From positions 2,232,001 to 2,296,000 of the forward strand of contig NC_067205.1 of the NCBI RefSeq assembly GCF_026262505.1: 64,000 bases of DNA, in the 5' to 3' direction. Positions 43,152-53,056 of the stretch are shown one piece after another (position 1 is the first letter of the stretch; every line of letters starts with the position of its first letter). The notes beneath the pieces are model-generated. The model was not told the origin of the DNA and did not search any database. It saw nothing but the letters and a program-made list of their open reading frames with translations. Both the position numbers and the translations under genes were made by a program. This DNA comes from Trichomonas vaginalis G3. Its lineage: Eukaryota > Parabasalia > Trichomonadida > Trichomonadidae.

Positions 43152-44536
43152 GCATTTCTATACCATGCACAAACTGTCATGTAAGGTGGCATGTATTTTT
43201 TACCTAGTCCTGTAGATGTTGTTGTAAAAGTATGTTGGTGGTTTCCTCCTGGTTCAGTTTGTCGAAAAGTCTTTTTTGCTGAATGGTTATAATCTGGAGA
43301 TAAAACGTCATAGCCAGCTTCATACTCTGAGTTGTATAATGGGTGGTCTCTTAATGAGTGGCTATGGTCGCCAGAAAAGTTTGTTGTACCAGAATGACTA
43401 TGTGGTGGCAAGTTGTCGACAGATATCGTTTTACTTCCACCTGTTTTCTTTGGAGTGTGTGCACAATACAAAAAACTTTCGAGTATTTGAGTCCAAGTTC
43501 CAAAACCAAGTACTACTTCTGGTCTGGTAGAGTTCATTGACGTATAAATAGAACCAACTGGGTAAATGGTTTGAAGTATTTCTGTCTTTAATGTTTGAAG
43601 CTCTGTTTTGTCTGCTTTCTTGTCATATAAATCTTGAGCAGTGAATTTAACTTTATTTTCATCCTCCATGACATAAACATCTCTACATCTAATGTATCTC
43701 ATCGTTGTTATGTTTTTATCCGATGTTAAACCTTCTGGAAAGTTAGGAGGTTTCCAATCTAATACATCCCCACCAGTTTCTTCAACCGTTCCTGCAATAT
43801 TTTCTATAGCAACAGTTGTAAAACTTGTATGTGTATGGTTCTTGTCAGCTTTGTCATCTAACTTTTCTTGTAAGTTTGCAATATTTGCAATGGTATGTGT
43901 ATGTCCAACGTCACTTTTCCTGTTTAAGGTTTCTTGTAAGTTTGCAATATTTGCAATGGTATGTGTATGGTTCTTGTCGGCTTTAAGGTCTAAACACCCT
44001 GAAACCCATCCTGTATTGGCTTTACCTTTTAAAATCTTCGATGTCCGTTCATGGTACCATTCAACCCTTTCTTTAATTTCATTGTCTTTTTCATCCACAT
44101 ATTCCTTATCTGCCTTCTTCACTAACGCACTAGCCACACATGCTAACTCATCGTCAACATATGTTTTATCTGCTTTCTTTTCAACATCCTCTTTCGTTGC
44201 ATAAGCTTTGTTAGCTCTTTCTTCTTCTTTTGCTATTGCATCGTCTACATACTCTTTGTCAGCTTTGTTGTCAACATCTGCTTTCAAAAGAAGTTCATCT
44301 ATAGGTTTCTCGTTTAAGGTTCCTTTTGTTGGATTTATACAAACAGTATGGTTCTTGTTGTCTTGAAATAGAAACTCGTCTGTCATTGGGTTTAATGTCA
44401 GTTTTAAGTTTCCTTCTTTCAATGACTCAGATATCTTAGAATAGTTTGAAAAGTTTGTTGTGTTCTTATTTAGAGCTTGTATAATGAGTTGTCGGTTGTG
44501 TTGTATTTCTCTTATGGAAGCAATATCTTTCGACAT
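43148..44536 (-). CDS. Phage-tail-fibre-like protein, Maverick B
   Basis: 462 residues, whole. Conserved N-terminal ~105 residues; shaft with coiled and HTHTIANIANLQ-type repeats; C-terminal YPVGSIYTSMNSTRPEVVLG, GTWTQILESFLYCA, GGSKTI, LPPHSH and YMPPYMTVCAWYR, which match the distal domain of bacteriophage tail fibres and collar proteins. The tip segment (SGDHSHSLRDHPLYNSEYEA) differs from A. Likely a trimeric receptor-binding fibre of the virion. It overlaps the integrase end by 4 bp (convergent). Confidence 0.8.
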   Translation of the reverse strand: MSKDIASIREIQHNRQLIIQALNKNTTNFSNYSKISESLKEGNLKLTLNPMTDEFLFQDNKNHTVCINPTKGTLNEKPIDELLLKADVDNKADKEYVDDAIAKEEERANKAYATKEDVEKKADKTYVDDELACVASALVKKADKEYVDEKDNEIKERVEWYHERTSKILKGKANTGWVSGCLDLKADKNHTHTIANIANLQETLNRKSDVGHTHTIANIANLQEKLDDKADKNHTHTSFTTVAIENIAGTVEETGGDVLDWKPPNFPEGLTSDKNITTMRYIRCRDVYVMEDENKVKFTAQDLYDKKADKTELQTLKTEILQTIYPVGSIYTSMNSTRPEVVLGFGTWTQILESFLYCAHTPKKTGGSKTISVDNLPPHSHSGTTNFSGDHSHSLRDHPLYNSEYEAGYDVLSPDYNHSAKKTFRQTEPGGNHQHTFTTTSTGLGKKYMPPYMTVCAWYRNA

Positions 44537-44553
44537 TTTTATTCTAGATAAAA

Positions 44554-45385
44554 TATGCTTTCAATAGAAAAAGAAAATTCAAGAGTTGCTACAACTAAAC
44601 CATTAGATGAACTTTTACTAATGTCGGTCAAAAGTTTGAGACAGAGACCGTAAAGCATGAAGGCTATCGTTTTGACTACCCGTTAAGATGGTTAAGAGAC
44701 CCATCCGTCACAAAAGCTATTGGCTTTCGTAGAATGAAGTTCATTTCAGAAGCCATACATGGTTTCCCATTTACGGTCGCTTTTGAGTTCGATACTATAA
44801 CAAAGGAAAAACGTACGTATGAGAAATTTGAACAGGGATTTACAAGTGAATTTGCTTGTAAACTTAGAAACAACTCTTCAAGCTTTTCAAGAAAAATAAA
44901 CGATATTATCTCGAATATGCAAAACAGTACAACATTGACGAAGGAGAGTACATCTCGATATTATTTATGACAGGAAAAATGCAACTGTTAAAATCAATAG
45001 AATAGAAGACCTTGGAGAAGACGTTTATATTTCTACAAAATATAACAACTTGGCATGGTATAGGTTTCTGAGGATGTTAAATCAGCCTGCAGAATATCCA
45101 GTACACCCGGACTTTTATGAAGTCGAAACCCTAATGGAACATATGAAAATGTTTTCGACTCAGATGCTATTATCGTTCATGCTTCATTTTTGGGCCCAAA
45201 ACTCTTTTTTATGCTTGGCAATGACTTTTACGAAAAACTACAAAGCTATATGAAACCGAGTGGAAGTATTTCAGACTTTCAAGTATGGTTTACAACAGAT
45301 GAAGAAAGAGAATAGTTCCATTATACCATGCGTTTACTTAGAACTTAGTCTCATATACAACTACTATCGAACGGTAAAAATATAA
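44554..45385 (+). pseudogene. Variable-body partner of the tail fibre, Maverick B copy
   Basis: Near-identical to 18594-19442 in its readable parts. Broken, with about ten breaks, mostly small indels, much more than the neighbouring fibre, integrase and methyltransferase genes. Confidence 0.6.
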
Positions 45386-45387
45386 TT

Positions 45388-45628
45388 TTAATACGGTTGA
45401 GGTGTTGGATTTGGTTGCCAACTAGACTGTGGTGCAGGTTCAGGCTGTTGTATAACAGGAGCTGTTCTTCTGGTTCAGGGTCTTTAGGTATAATACCAAC
45501 AAACTGACCTACTTCTTTTACCAATATTTTTGACTCCGTTCCAAATTCCTCTTCCTACGGTTTTTTTTTCCATTCCATATACTCTTCCAACATTTCGAAA
45601 GAAGTTTCCTATTTACTGAAGAAATTTT
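45388..45628 (-). pseudogene. Amphipathic membrane-active-like peptide, Maverick B copy
   Basis: Counterpart of 19447-19689, broken, with a few breaks. Confidence 0.5.
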
Positions 45629-45643
45629 ACTATATGTAAAAAT

Positions 45644-46003
45644 CTAATGTCCGCCTAGTCTCTTACGTTTCCTGTTGAGTTCCATAGCATTCTTTAAGGA
45701 GCTCATACATTCTGTTTCTCCTCTGGTAGAAAACATATTCTGGGTCAACTCCTGTGTTCGCGTCATCTGCATAAAGTTGTTTATATCCCACTTCAGGTTG
45801 TATAAAACTCTTTCCATCTCATATTTGCATACCATGGTGGCAAACCTAACGCAGCGTCATTTGACATGGCAGTTTGCATTTGTACATCTGTTGGCACTTG
45901 ACCATAGTTTGCCATTGCAGTTTTGTATTCTAACTTCATTTGGAATATTCTCTGGGTTTGGTTGTCCAGGTTGCTGTGCATTCGCTAAGTTCTGTGCGTC
46001 CAT
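45644..46003 (-). pseudogene. 120-residue protein, Maverick B copy
   Basis: Counterpart of 19708-20070, broken, with a few breaks; the basic end LNRKRKRLGGH is unchanged. Confidence 0.5.
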
Positions 46004-46026
46004 TTAATATTAGATAAAAATATCTC

Positions 46027-46158
46027 TTACGAGTACATATGCTGAACATTTGCAGGCATTGGTTCATCTTCATATTCTCTGTACTTTTCTGCCACGTCAA
46101 AGAAATAAATGACACAATGGAAAAAACCTAAAACAAGTAGTCCTATTTCAAACCACAT
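46027..46158 (-). CDS. 43-residue single-pass membrane peptide, Maverick B
   Basis: Same as 20094-20225: one hydrophobic helix and an acidic tail; overlaps the methyltransferase end by 16 bp. Confidence 0.55.
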   Translation of the reverse strand: MWFEIGLLVLGFFHCVIYFFDVAEKYREYEDEPMPANVQHMYS

Positions 46159-46961
46159 TTACTTACTAATAAAATTTCTTTATTGTGACACTTTCTCCAG
46201 TTTATAGGACCTCTCTCATATTCTATCTTGTCATATATAAACTCATAGTCATGTATGTCCTCTAACCATCTCATAACGGTTTCCAAACCACTTTTATCGG
46301 ATGTAAAGTAAAAGCATGGATGGTTATGTATAACGTCTAAAGTTTCTAAAGAGTCTCTCAAAGTCCAGTCTACTTGGTATTGAAAATCCCATGTGTTATA
46401 GAACGGCGGGTCCACTATAAAGAAAACATTTTCCTTGTCTTTATATTTTTCATACAACTCTGTCCAATGACATCTCACAAACTCTATACCCTCAATATAT
46501 TTTTCTATGTCCTCTTTGAAAACATTTGTATAGTTAAGATATAAAACTTTTGACATAAGTGTTTCAATGTCATGAACTCTTATAGAACCACTATATAATA
46601 GTCTAGCAGATATACTATCCCAGTCTATATATTCTGCTTTTTTCAAAACCTCTCTCACAATATTTTTCTTATCTAATGGTATACGTTCCATCTTACCTAT
46701 CTGAATCTTTTCTTTTAACTCTTTCAATATTTTGTTTGTGTCTGGAATATGTTTGAGACGGTCCATATAGTTGTCGAAGTCATTGCATATAATCTTTGAG
46801 TCAGGAAATACAGTATGGCACAAATGAGATATATAGAAACTTCCACCGAACAAATCTACAAATGTTAGACCATTCGGTAGTTTCTTAAGTTCTCTCAATA
46901 TAATATCTTTACATTTACTCTTATTTCCAAAGAACGGTAACGGTGGTTTTGTAAAATTCAT
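46143..46961 (-). CDS. D12-class adenine-N6 DNA methyltransferase, Maverick B
   Basis: 272 residues, whole, motifs as in 20210-21028 with few substitutions. In contrast to the broken genes on its other side it reads through completely in both A and B. Part of this gene is also present in the segmental copy at 56107-56501. Confidence 0.9.
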   Translation of the reverse strand: MNFTKPPLPFFGNKSKCKDIILRELKKLPNGLTFVDLFGGSFYISHLCHTVFPDSKIICNDFDNYMDRLKHIPDTNKILKELKEKIQIGKMERIPLDKKNIVREVLKKAEYIDWDSISARLLYSGSIRVHDIETLMSKVLYLNYTNVFKEDIEKYIEGIEFVRCHWTELYEKYKDKENVFFIVDPPFYNTWDFQYQVDWTLRDSLETLDVIHNHPCFYFTSDKSGLETVMRWLEDIHDYEFIYDKIEYERGPINWRKCHNKEILLVSKCGLK

Positions 46962-47016
46962 TTATATATAATAATAAAAATGTTTTTTTCCTGAAAAGTG
47001 ACAGAAAAGTGACGGG

Positions 47017-47078
47017 GGGCTAGAGGGCACGAAGTGCCTGGAAGCCCCACTACCTTTTTTTTTTTTTTTTTTTTTTTT
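47017..47078 (+). repeat. Right terminal inverted repeat of Maverick B
   Basis: 38 bp exactly inverse to 21341-21378, then poly(T)24. Two AAAAGTGAC words lie just inside (46993-47013). Confidence 0.9.
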
Positions 47079-47084
47079 ATGTAA
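47079..47084 (+). repeat. Right target-site duplication of Maverick B
   Basis: ATGTAA, as at 21304-21309. Confidence 0.75.
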
Positions 47085-47609
47085 CTTATAAAAACATCCA
47101 AATTTTCTCTTTAAATTTGGATTTAATTTTAAGAGAATTTTTCAAAGGTTTACTTCATCACAATTTTTAAAAAGATTTTAAATAAGAAGTTCTTATAATA
47201 AACATAATGGTTAAGAAATAAATTTACCCTTGTCAGACGATTATTTTATTTTTTCAGATAAATAATCGTATTCCTGGACTAGGGACTTCCACAGTAACTA
47301 TTTTTACAATATATACTTTCTATTTCTGCAAGAAAATTTACCCTTTTCTATCAAATTTTCTAAATAATATTGAATTTAATTTTTGGTTTAGGGTGTGTTC
47401 GACCTTGACATACTAAAGTTTTAGAATTATATATCTAGTGATGTTCACATTCTAATAGAAAATAAACTTTGTTGATAATGAGCAAAGTAATATGATTTCT
47501 TCTTCATGTTTTGATGACTAAGGTAGTGTTCAATCCTTCAAACATGATTGGTGAAGCAAATACTATACTAATTCACACATAGACATATCTGAAATGTGAT
47601 GTTATCTCT
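47085..47609. other. Host intergenic region, no gene seen
   Basis: AT-rich flank of the Maverick. One 10-bp-arm hairpin at 47237-47269 (ACGATTATTT / AAATAATCGT). No open frame or RNA gene recognised. Confidence 0.6.
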
Positions 47610-47615
47610 TCACTT
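47610..47615 (+). promoter_or_regulatory. Initiator (Inr) of the membrane-protein gene
   Basis: TCACTT fits the T. vaginalis Inr TCAYTW; the presumed +1 A is at 47612, 12 nt before the ATG. Confidence 0.65.
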
Positions 47616-47623
47616 CTTTTCAA

Positions 47624-49474
47624 ATGATTTCATTTTCGGGCCTTCAACTCTCAAGGCTCCGAAATGGAATATATGTGTTTATTTCACTGATAATATTATG
47701 GCTATTTTCGCAATATTTCATCAAAAAAACTCAAAATTTGAACTTAAATTTCGAACCAAATCCAAATAAATATATTTTCGACTTCAATACTTCAAACAAA
47801 TGCTTTGAACACATAGATTTTACACATTCCGATACAAATTTCCCAAATTGCTTTTCGCATACGAATAAAGAAGATTATTTTCATTGCCATATTAAATATG
47901 ACCTTATCAATAAATCAAAATGTTATACATTAGTATTAGGATCTGCTTTTGTATTAGGAAAAGCTCTAGTAAATGAATTACAAAAAAATAACGAATCTGT
48001 TATCGAAATAAAGCAGCCACAACATATTAACTTACTTAGTCTATGGTTTTATGAAGCTCTAGATAGGATTCCAATCAAAAATATCTACCTTATTCAAGAT
48101 GCTTTTACAGAGAACGAATTAGAGTATATAATAGCAAATTTGAATGAATATTACTTCAAATATCAAATAAGGATCGTTACTAATTCCAAAACTATGATGA
48201 AAAAGACACAAATTTATCAGATTCTATTTGATAAAAATTTAATTGGTGCTTATTACTATTCAGACCAGATATCGCAAGAATATGATAATTTGTACAAGTA
48301 TACAATCGGAATTAGCCAAACAATCCCAAATTTCACAAATATTTCGGATAATTTTGTTTCCTCGATTTCTTTGGCCAAAGACATGATCTTCATGATGAAC
48401 GATAAAAATTCCTATAGATCGGAAATTTCTCAGCTAAAACCTTTTCCTTTTTTAAATTTTCAAATCATTTTGAATAATTCACAGAAAATTCAACAAAAAA
48501 ACAGGCAAGAAGTAGAGGAATTATATAAATGGATGAAAGAGAACCACAAAATGAGTAAGAAACCATACGCAGAAATAGTTAATTTTGTAGATCAAGATAA
48601 TTCGACACAAATCCAACAACTTGAAAAATTATACAACTATTATAGCTATATGATTGACAAACTAGTTGATTTACCACTCCAGTTTGTTCTTTTCTATTGC
48701 TCTTCAAGTAATGAACGTTTATTAAGTTCAAAGTCTCTTAATATAAGCCACAATATCAGAAATCGCCTTAAGATATATAGTATTGATAATGTATCAATGC
48801 GTCAGCTAAATTTATGGAAAGTTTTCAAAGATAATCAATATCTCGTGAATTTAGCAGCATGGATGACAGATTGTGAGTATATTTTTTACTCAAATCTAGA
48901 TTTCTATCCGTCATTTTCATTCTTTTATGCAATTGAAAGAAAATTATTGACTCCTTTTTCTATCTTTTTATTCCCTTCAACCACTGTATCAGAAATTGAT
49001 CAGAAACAACTGAAAGAGTCAAAACATATAGAATCATCCATTTCTTTTCAAAATTCAACTAAAATTTTCACAATTGAGAATATGGTGAGAACTGGACTTA
49101 ATGGAATGTTCGGATCCTCCAAAATATTATTAAGAGCAATTGATGGCTTTAAAGACAAGTTTACTTTTGTTATGTCAATTTATTCTCTCAAAGTTCCACC
49201 AATTATTAAGACTTTTGTAGGATCCCAAACTTTGTCCACTACATATGATATTCCGTTACCATATAAGAGCATTGAAATGCAAGAAAACTTGTGCAAAGGA
49301 GCTCATTTTAAAAAGAATAATAAAACACCTCATTATTTATGGGGACGGTCATATGAGTTCATTGATTCTACTAGAAAATCGGAAAGATACGGCCACATTG
49401 CTTTCAATGTGATAGAAACTACTAATAACACAAACACCATTGAAATATATACGTATTTCACTGATGAGATATGA
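47624..49474 (+). CDS. Type II membrane protein, possible glycosyltransferase
   Basis: 616 residues. Short N-terminus, then a membrane anchor IYVFISLIILWLFSQYFI at ~17-34, then a luminal part. Residues ~102-190 look Rossmann-like (LVLGSAFVLGKALVNELQKN, then NIYLIQDA), and the C-terminal half has DCEYIFYSNLDFYPS in a GT-A-like setting. Topology and the two parts suggest a Golgi sugar-processing enzyme, but no family is certain. The gene has an Inr 12 nt upstream. Codon use is AT-rich, unlike the next gene. A broken copy is at 57152-58988. Confidence 0.5.
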   Translation: MISFSGLQLSRLRNGIYVFISLIILWLFSQYFIKKTQNLNLNFEPNPNKYIFDFNTSNKCFEHIDFTHSDTNFPNCFSHTNKEDYFHCHIKYDLINKSKCYTLVLGSAFVLGKALVNELQKNNESVIEIKQPQHINLLSLWFYEALDRIPIKNIYLIQDAFTENELEYIIANLNEYYFKYQIRIVTNSKTMMKKTQIYQILFDKNLIGAYYYSDQISQEYDNLYKYTIGISQTIPNFTNISDNFVSSISLAKDMIFMMNDKNSYRSEISQLKPFPFLNFQIILNNSQKIQQKNRQEVEELYKWMKENHKMSKKPYAEIVNFVDQDNSTQIQQLEKLYNYYSYMIDKLVDLPLQFVLFYCSSSNERLLSSKSLNISHNIRNRLKIYSIDNVSMRQLNLWKVFKDNQYLVNLAAWMTDCEYIFYSNLDFYPSFSFFYAIERKLLTPFSIFLFPSTTVSEIDQKQLKESKHIESSISFQNSTKIFTIENMVRTGLNGMFGSSKILLRAIDGFKDKFTFVMSIYSLKVPPIIKTFVGSQTLSTTYDIPLPYKSIEMQENLCKGAHFKKNNKTPHYLWGRSYEFIDSTRKSERYGHIAFNVIETTNNTNTIEIYTYFTDEI

Positions 49475-49808
49475 AATAACTATCTTTTAGATATATAATA
49501 TGTTTGTATTTATATTAAATATTTGTTTGCAATGCATGATAACAATTATTTCTTTTTTTATGGCATTTTTCAGTTCAAAAGGTAACATTTTATATCGATG
49601 AACTCAAAATCCATAATCAATCATATAATTATCATATTAATTCTTCATATTGAAAAATATTAAATTTCATTTTTCATTAGATATGTAAAATTATATGACA
49701 TGCATTATCGATTAATATATCTGAAGGTTAGTTATCAATTACATTTGTAATAATTTGTTTGATATAAGGGTAAGCATTATATAGATGTTTATTTAGGAAT
49801 AAGCCAAT
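49475..49808. other. Host intergenic region
   Basis: 334 bp, AT-rich, between two converging genes. Nothing recognised. Confidence 0.6.
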
Positions 49809-50234
49809 TTACTCCTGCTGTGGTTGCTCAGCCTGCTCACGGCGTGGGCCGCGGAAGCCACCGCGCTGTGGGCGATCGCCACGTGGGCCATTGCCGAAGC
49901 GGCGTGGGCCACGGCCTTGTGGGCGGTCACGGCGTGTTTCGAGGACCTTAGCCTCGGCTTCGCGGAGTGTAGCTGGGGCGGCGTTGGCTGGAAGGCCGAA
50001 ATAGTTGCGGAGGTACTCAATGCCCTTGTCTGTAAGTGTGTAGTAAGCATGAGACCAGGCGTATGTCTTTATGCAGAAGCCCTTTGTAACGAAGGCGCGG
50101 CCGATCTGATATGGGTAGATGTTGAGGCAGTCGAGTTCCTCGTGTGTGCCGGACTGGATATCGGAAACGCAAAGGACACCGTTTTCGAAGAGGTAGCGAA
50201 GAATTCTCCTGCGGATCGCAGTTGGCATATACAT
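49809..50234 (-). CDS. RPS10: 40S ribosomal protein eS10
   Basis: 141 residues. MYMPTAIRRRILRYLFENGV is the start of the S10/plectin domain; AWSHAYYTLTDKGIEYLRNY and PANAAPATLRE are strong eS10 signatures. The C-terminal tail is Arg/Gly/Pro-rich (RDRPQGRGPRRFGNGPRG), as in other eS10. It sits on the small subunit near the mRNA channel. The gene is clearly more G+C-rich than its surroundings, as expected for a highly expressed gene. No TCAYTW initiator was found upstream; MYM offers two starts two codons apart. A broken copy is at 59332-59744. Confidence 0.93.
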   Translation of the reverse strand: MYMPTAIRRRILRYLFENGVLCVSDIQSGTHEELDCLNIYPYQIGRAFVTKGFCIKTYAWSHAYYTLTDKGIEYLRNYFGLPANAAPATLREAEAKVLETRRDRPQGRGPRRFGNGPRGDRPQRGGFRGPRREQAEQPQQE

Positions 50235-50739
50235 GTTGCGAAAGGAAGACCATAGCCGCCCGATGGATTCAAATCCTTCGTTATCTTCGAAGAATAGAGA
50301 AATATTTTAGACATACTGTATATAATTTAATTATCACTTAATTAGACCATGAATCAGTTTACAACAAAATGAAAAAATATCAGTTGATTTCTAAATAAGT
50401 CGATATGATAGATGGAAGGCCAATAACTAATAAATTCATAATTTCATCTTGAATAAACCTTATCACTTTTCTTCCCTATCAATTTCAAAAATTGATTTTT
50501 ATATATAGTATAATATCAATGAAATACCATTAAATAAGTTTTACACAATATATTAGTACTACCATATCTTTATATAGATTACTCTTTTAGGAAATATCCA
50601 AATTGAAGATTAAATATATAATAAATTCATTCCAGATCAGAACCTTGCCTCTTTTGCCCACTAGAAACTTATTTATCTATAAAGATGGCCTACAATAATG
50701 TAGTCTAAGCGATATCAAAATTGAAAAGAATTTTTTTTG
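50235..50739. other. Host intergenic region between divergent genes
   Basis: About 500 bp, AT-rich, presumably holding the eS10 promoter. GATAACGAAGG in eS10 direction near 50280 is a partial match to Myb-type elements. Nothing else recognised. Confidence 0.4.
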
Positions 50740-50751
50740 TCACTTTCATTT
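50740..50751 (+). promoter_or_regulatory. Initiator (Inr) pair of the VPS9 gene
   Basis: TCACTT at 50740 and TCATTT at 50746, both TCAYTW, 17-25 nt before the ATG. Confidence 0.6.
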
Positions 50752-50764
50752 CAATTTTTTTACA

Positions 50765-53056
50765 ATGAGCTTTTTTTGGACAAAATCAGCGCGAAGCCTG
50801 AACAATATTCATCAAGAAGTTAAAGAAACATGCACATGGCGAGAGTTTCAAAAAGCAAATCTCAAAAAACAACAATTTATTACTTTAGAAAAGATTATCA
50901 AATTACAAGAGAATATGTGCTTAAATTATATTCAAAAATGCCAAGAAGCAGCAGATTTAGATACGTCACTAAAGCAATTTTATTATACTAACAAAGATCT
51001 TAGTATTCGAACCGATTTTGCATCCTTAGGAATCGACAAACAAGTTCTCGATGAATTCATTATGCATCTATCAAAAAATTTAAGTACATTTGCGTCGACA
51101 GTTCAATACGACAAATTTGTTTCAGGATTGGCTCTAAAATTCATTCCTTTTGACTTCAATCCATTGCATTATGCATTATTTTCTGCTCTTCCATCATTAT
51201 TCGGATACTGCTGGTCTTCTGAATTGGCAGAATCATACATTGACTTTTTATTTAATTCTGCCTTTACGAATCGCACGTTTTCATTGCTCCATCTTACTTT
51301 ATCACTTTCAAATTTCATAAGAGTATCCATCGGACCAGTATTTTTCAAGAAAACAATGGGAAATGAACTTTTGGATTTAATATTGCCATTAAAAGTTACA
51401 GATCAAGACATACAAAATGCTGCGCTGACTATAACTAACAACATGTTACAAAATATTACGTTAATTCCTCGTCACGTTCGTAGAATAATCAGAAGATTTT
51501 TTAACATTGATGAAAACAAACTTATGACAGCAGAAAGTTTCGTTTGTGAATGTTTGGTTAACGCTGCAATCAAAAATCCAAAAGAATACGGAATTGTTGA
51601 TTTTTCTATTTATTTAAGTCAGAATATCTTCACTAGGCTTAATAATTTATGTCACACATTCCAATTTGCTGCTTCTGGTGATTCTATTTCTGATTTACAT
51701 AGTGCTTTTGTTGATTTTGTTTCCGAATGTGAGAATGTTGATGAAATTCCAGACTTACCGTTAGTCTCGCACATCCTACCATTGCTTAAGATGTCAGATT
51801 TCCCCATGGTTCAATCACTTACCGATGCAGTTACCCTTGCATACTTAGTTTTGAACAGCGACTGCCATCCAAAGCTGAAACAGCTCGCTGAAATAATATT
51901 TGAGAACAAGAAGTACCCGTTCTGCTTTTTCCAAGTTGTTTTGAAGGACTTATCTCAATTTCAGATCACAACAAGCGACGCAAACAACATGGATACAGAT
52001 AATTCCAGCCAAACTACAAAGACTATCTTTAATTTCTTTGAGCAAGCCCCTGTTTGCGAAACTGCTCCGAATAATTTTATCGAATTTCTCAATTTCCATC
52101 GAAGAAAAGCAGATCTTGAGCATAAAGAAGACCACCAGATTATTCTACAGCGAATATTATCCCTTCTTCCTAAACAAGGAAGCAGAGAATGGGCAGATAT
52201 AATTCCTTCTCTCGAAGATGAGCTCGAAAGACAGAAACTATATGCTACATTGGAAGAAGAATCACTCTCTAAGTTATCTTTACTAGGAACAAGCATTGAT
52301 TCAATGATAAAAAGACTGAAATCGATTTCTTCCAATCCACACAATGCGTTTTACTACAATTTGTTTGAAGAATTTTTGGATGCGAACCAAGATATCAAAG
52401 GAAACTTCGAAAGTAGATCAATCGAATACTTTCAATCACTTTCGAAATTTTATTCAGTTTTCGAATCGTACTGTAGCAGGATTAGAGCGGTTATAGCAGA
52501 TGATGAAGCATATACCAATGTTCTTATCTGTTTTCATACGTATATTATGACTTATCTCCCAATTGACATGTACATTGCATTTAATCCACAGTTTAAGAAG
52601 AATGATGACTTCTTATCACATCCACCAGAGAAAATGGTGCAAGAATTGTGCATTGCTCCTTCAGCTGAAAAAGTCAGAAAATTATTTGATAATACAGAGA
52701 TATTTAGCTTGGCAATTGCCGAAATTTCAGAAGCAAGGATCATTCCTATCCCAGTTATAGCTCTTGGGCATTTAAATGAAGCAATTTATATTTTGAATAC
52801 GCTTTTCTTCATGGAATACGGCTCAGGAGCTCAGGCAGATGAACTTACACCAATTATAGTCTATCTGATCCTCAAGTGCAGAATTCCAAACATGTATTCG
52901 TTTGTTATGTACTTGAAAGACTTTTTACTCAACCTTTGCACGAAACAGTTCATGATAATCAAAGAGAGCAACATTGTTGGACTTACTCATATTATTAACC
53001 ATGTTACTTCAATATTTGAAGCAATTCCGGATATACAAGAGAAAAAGATTAAATAA
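50765..53056 (+). CDS. VPS9-domain protein, putative Rab5-type GEF
   Basis: 763 residues. The C-terminal ~230 residues form a VPS9 domain, with PIDMYIAFNPQF, HLNEAIYILNTLF and ADELTPIIVYLILKCRIPN followed by SFVMYLKDFL; the 'ADE-L-PI-x-Y' stretch is the family's catalytic signature. The N-terminal half is all-helical, with a stretch NRTFSLLHLTLSLSNFIRVS reminiscent of the RasGAP-like part of GAPVD1-type proteins, but that is weak. It should load GTP on Rab5-class GTPases at endosomes. No signal or anchor. Broken copy at 60269-62544. Confidence 0.8.
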   Translation: MSFFWTKSARSLNNIHQEVKETCTWREFQKANLKKQQFITLEKIIKLQENMCLNYIQKCQEAADLDTSLKQFYYTNKDLSIRTDFASLGIDKQVLDEFIMHLSKNLSTFASTVQYDKFVSGLALKFIPFDFNPLHYALFSALPSLFGYCWSSELAESYIDFLFNSAFTNRTFSLLHLTLSLSNFIRVSIGPVFFKKTMGNELLDLILPLKVTDQDIQNAALTITNNMLQNITLIPRHVRRIIRRFFNIDENKLMTAESFVCECLVNAAIKNPKEYGIVDFSIYLSQNIFTRLNNLCHTFQFAASGDSISDLHSAFVDFVSECENVDEIPDLPLVSHILPLLKMSDFPMVQSLTDAVTLAYLVLNSDCHPKLKQLAEIIFENKKYPFCFFQVVLKDLSQFQITTSDANNMDTDNSSQTTKTIFNFFEQAPVCETAPNNFIEFLNFHRRKADLEHKEDHQIILQRILSLLPKQGSREWADIIPSLEDELERQKLYATLEEESLSKLSLLGTSIDSMIKRLKSISSNPHNAFYYNLFEEFLDANQDIKGNFESRSIEYFQSLSKFYSVFESYCSRIRAVIADDEAYTNVLICFHTYIMTYLPIDMYIAFNPQFKKNDDFLSHPPEKMVQELCIAPSAEKVRKLFDNTEIFSLAIAEISEARIIPIPVIALGHLNEAIYILNTLFFMEYGSGAQADELTPIIVYLILKCRIPNMYSFVMYLKDFLLNLCTKQFMIIKESNIVGLTHIINHVTSIFEAIPDIQEKKIK

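Larger units (their letters stand above)
21310..47078 (+). mobile_element. Maverick/Polinton B, both ends present
   Basis: 25.8-kb element with terminal inverted repeats: 31 A plus 38 bp at the left (21310-21378) and 38 bp plus 24 T at the right (47017-47078). ATGTAA flanks it on both sides (21304-21309 and 47079-47084), the 6-bp target duplication expected of Mavericks. It carries about thirty genes; polymerase, helicase, integrase, ATPase, fibre and methyltransferase look whole, while the large pre-capsid gene, the capsid-like gene and several small ones are broken (roughly ten to twenty breaks in all). High identity to A means a young insertion. It landed ~30 bp from the end of A. Confidence 0.92.

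Noticed and set aside
47624-53056. Introns in the host genes
   Set aside because: No GYAYGT...ACTAACACAYAG pair typical of T. vaginalis was found, and the frames are continuous.
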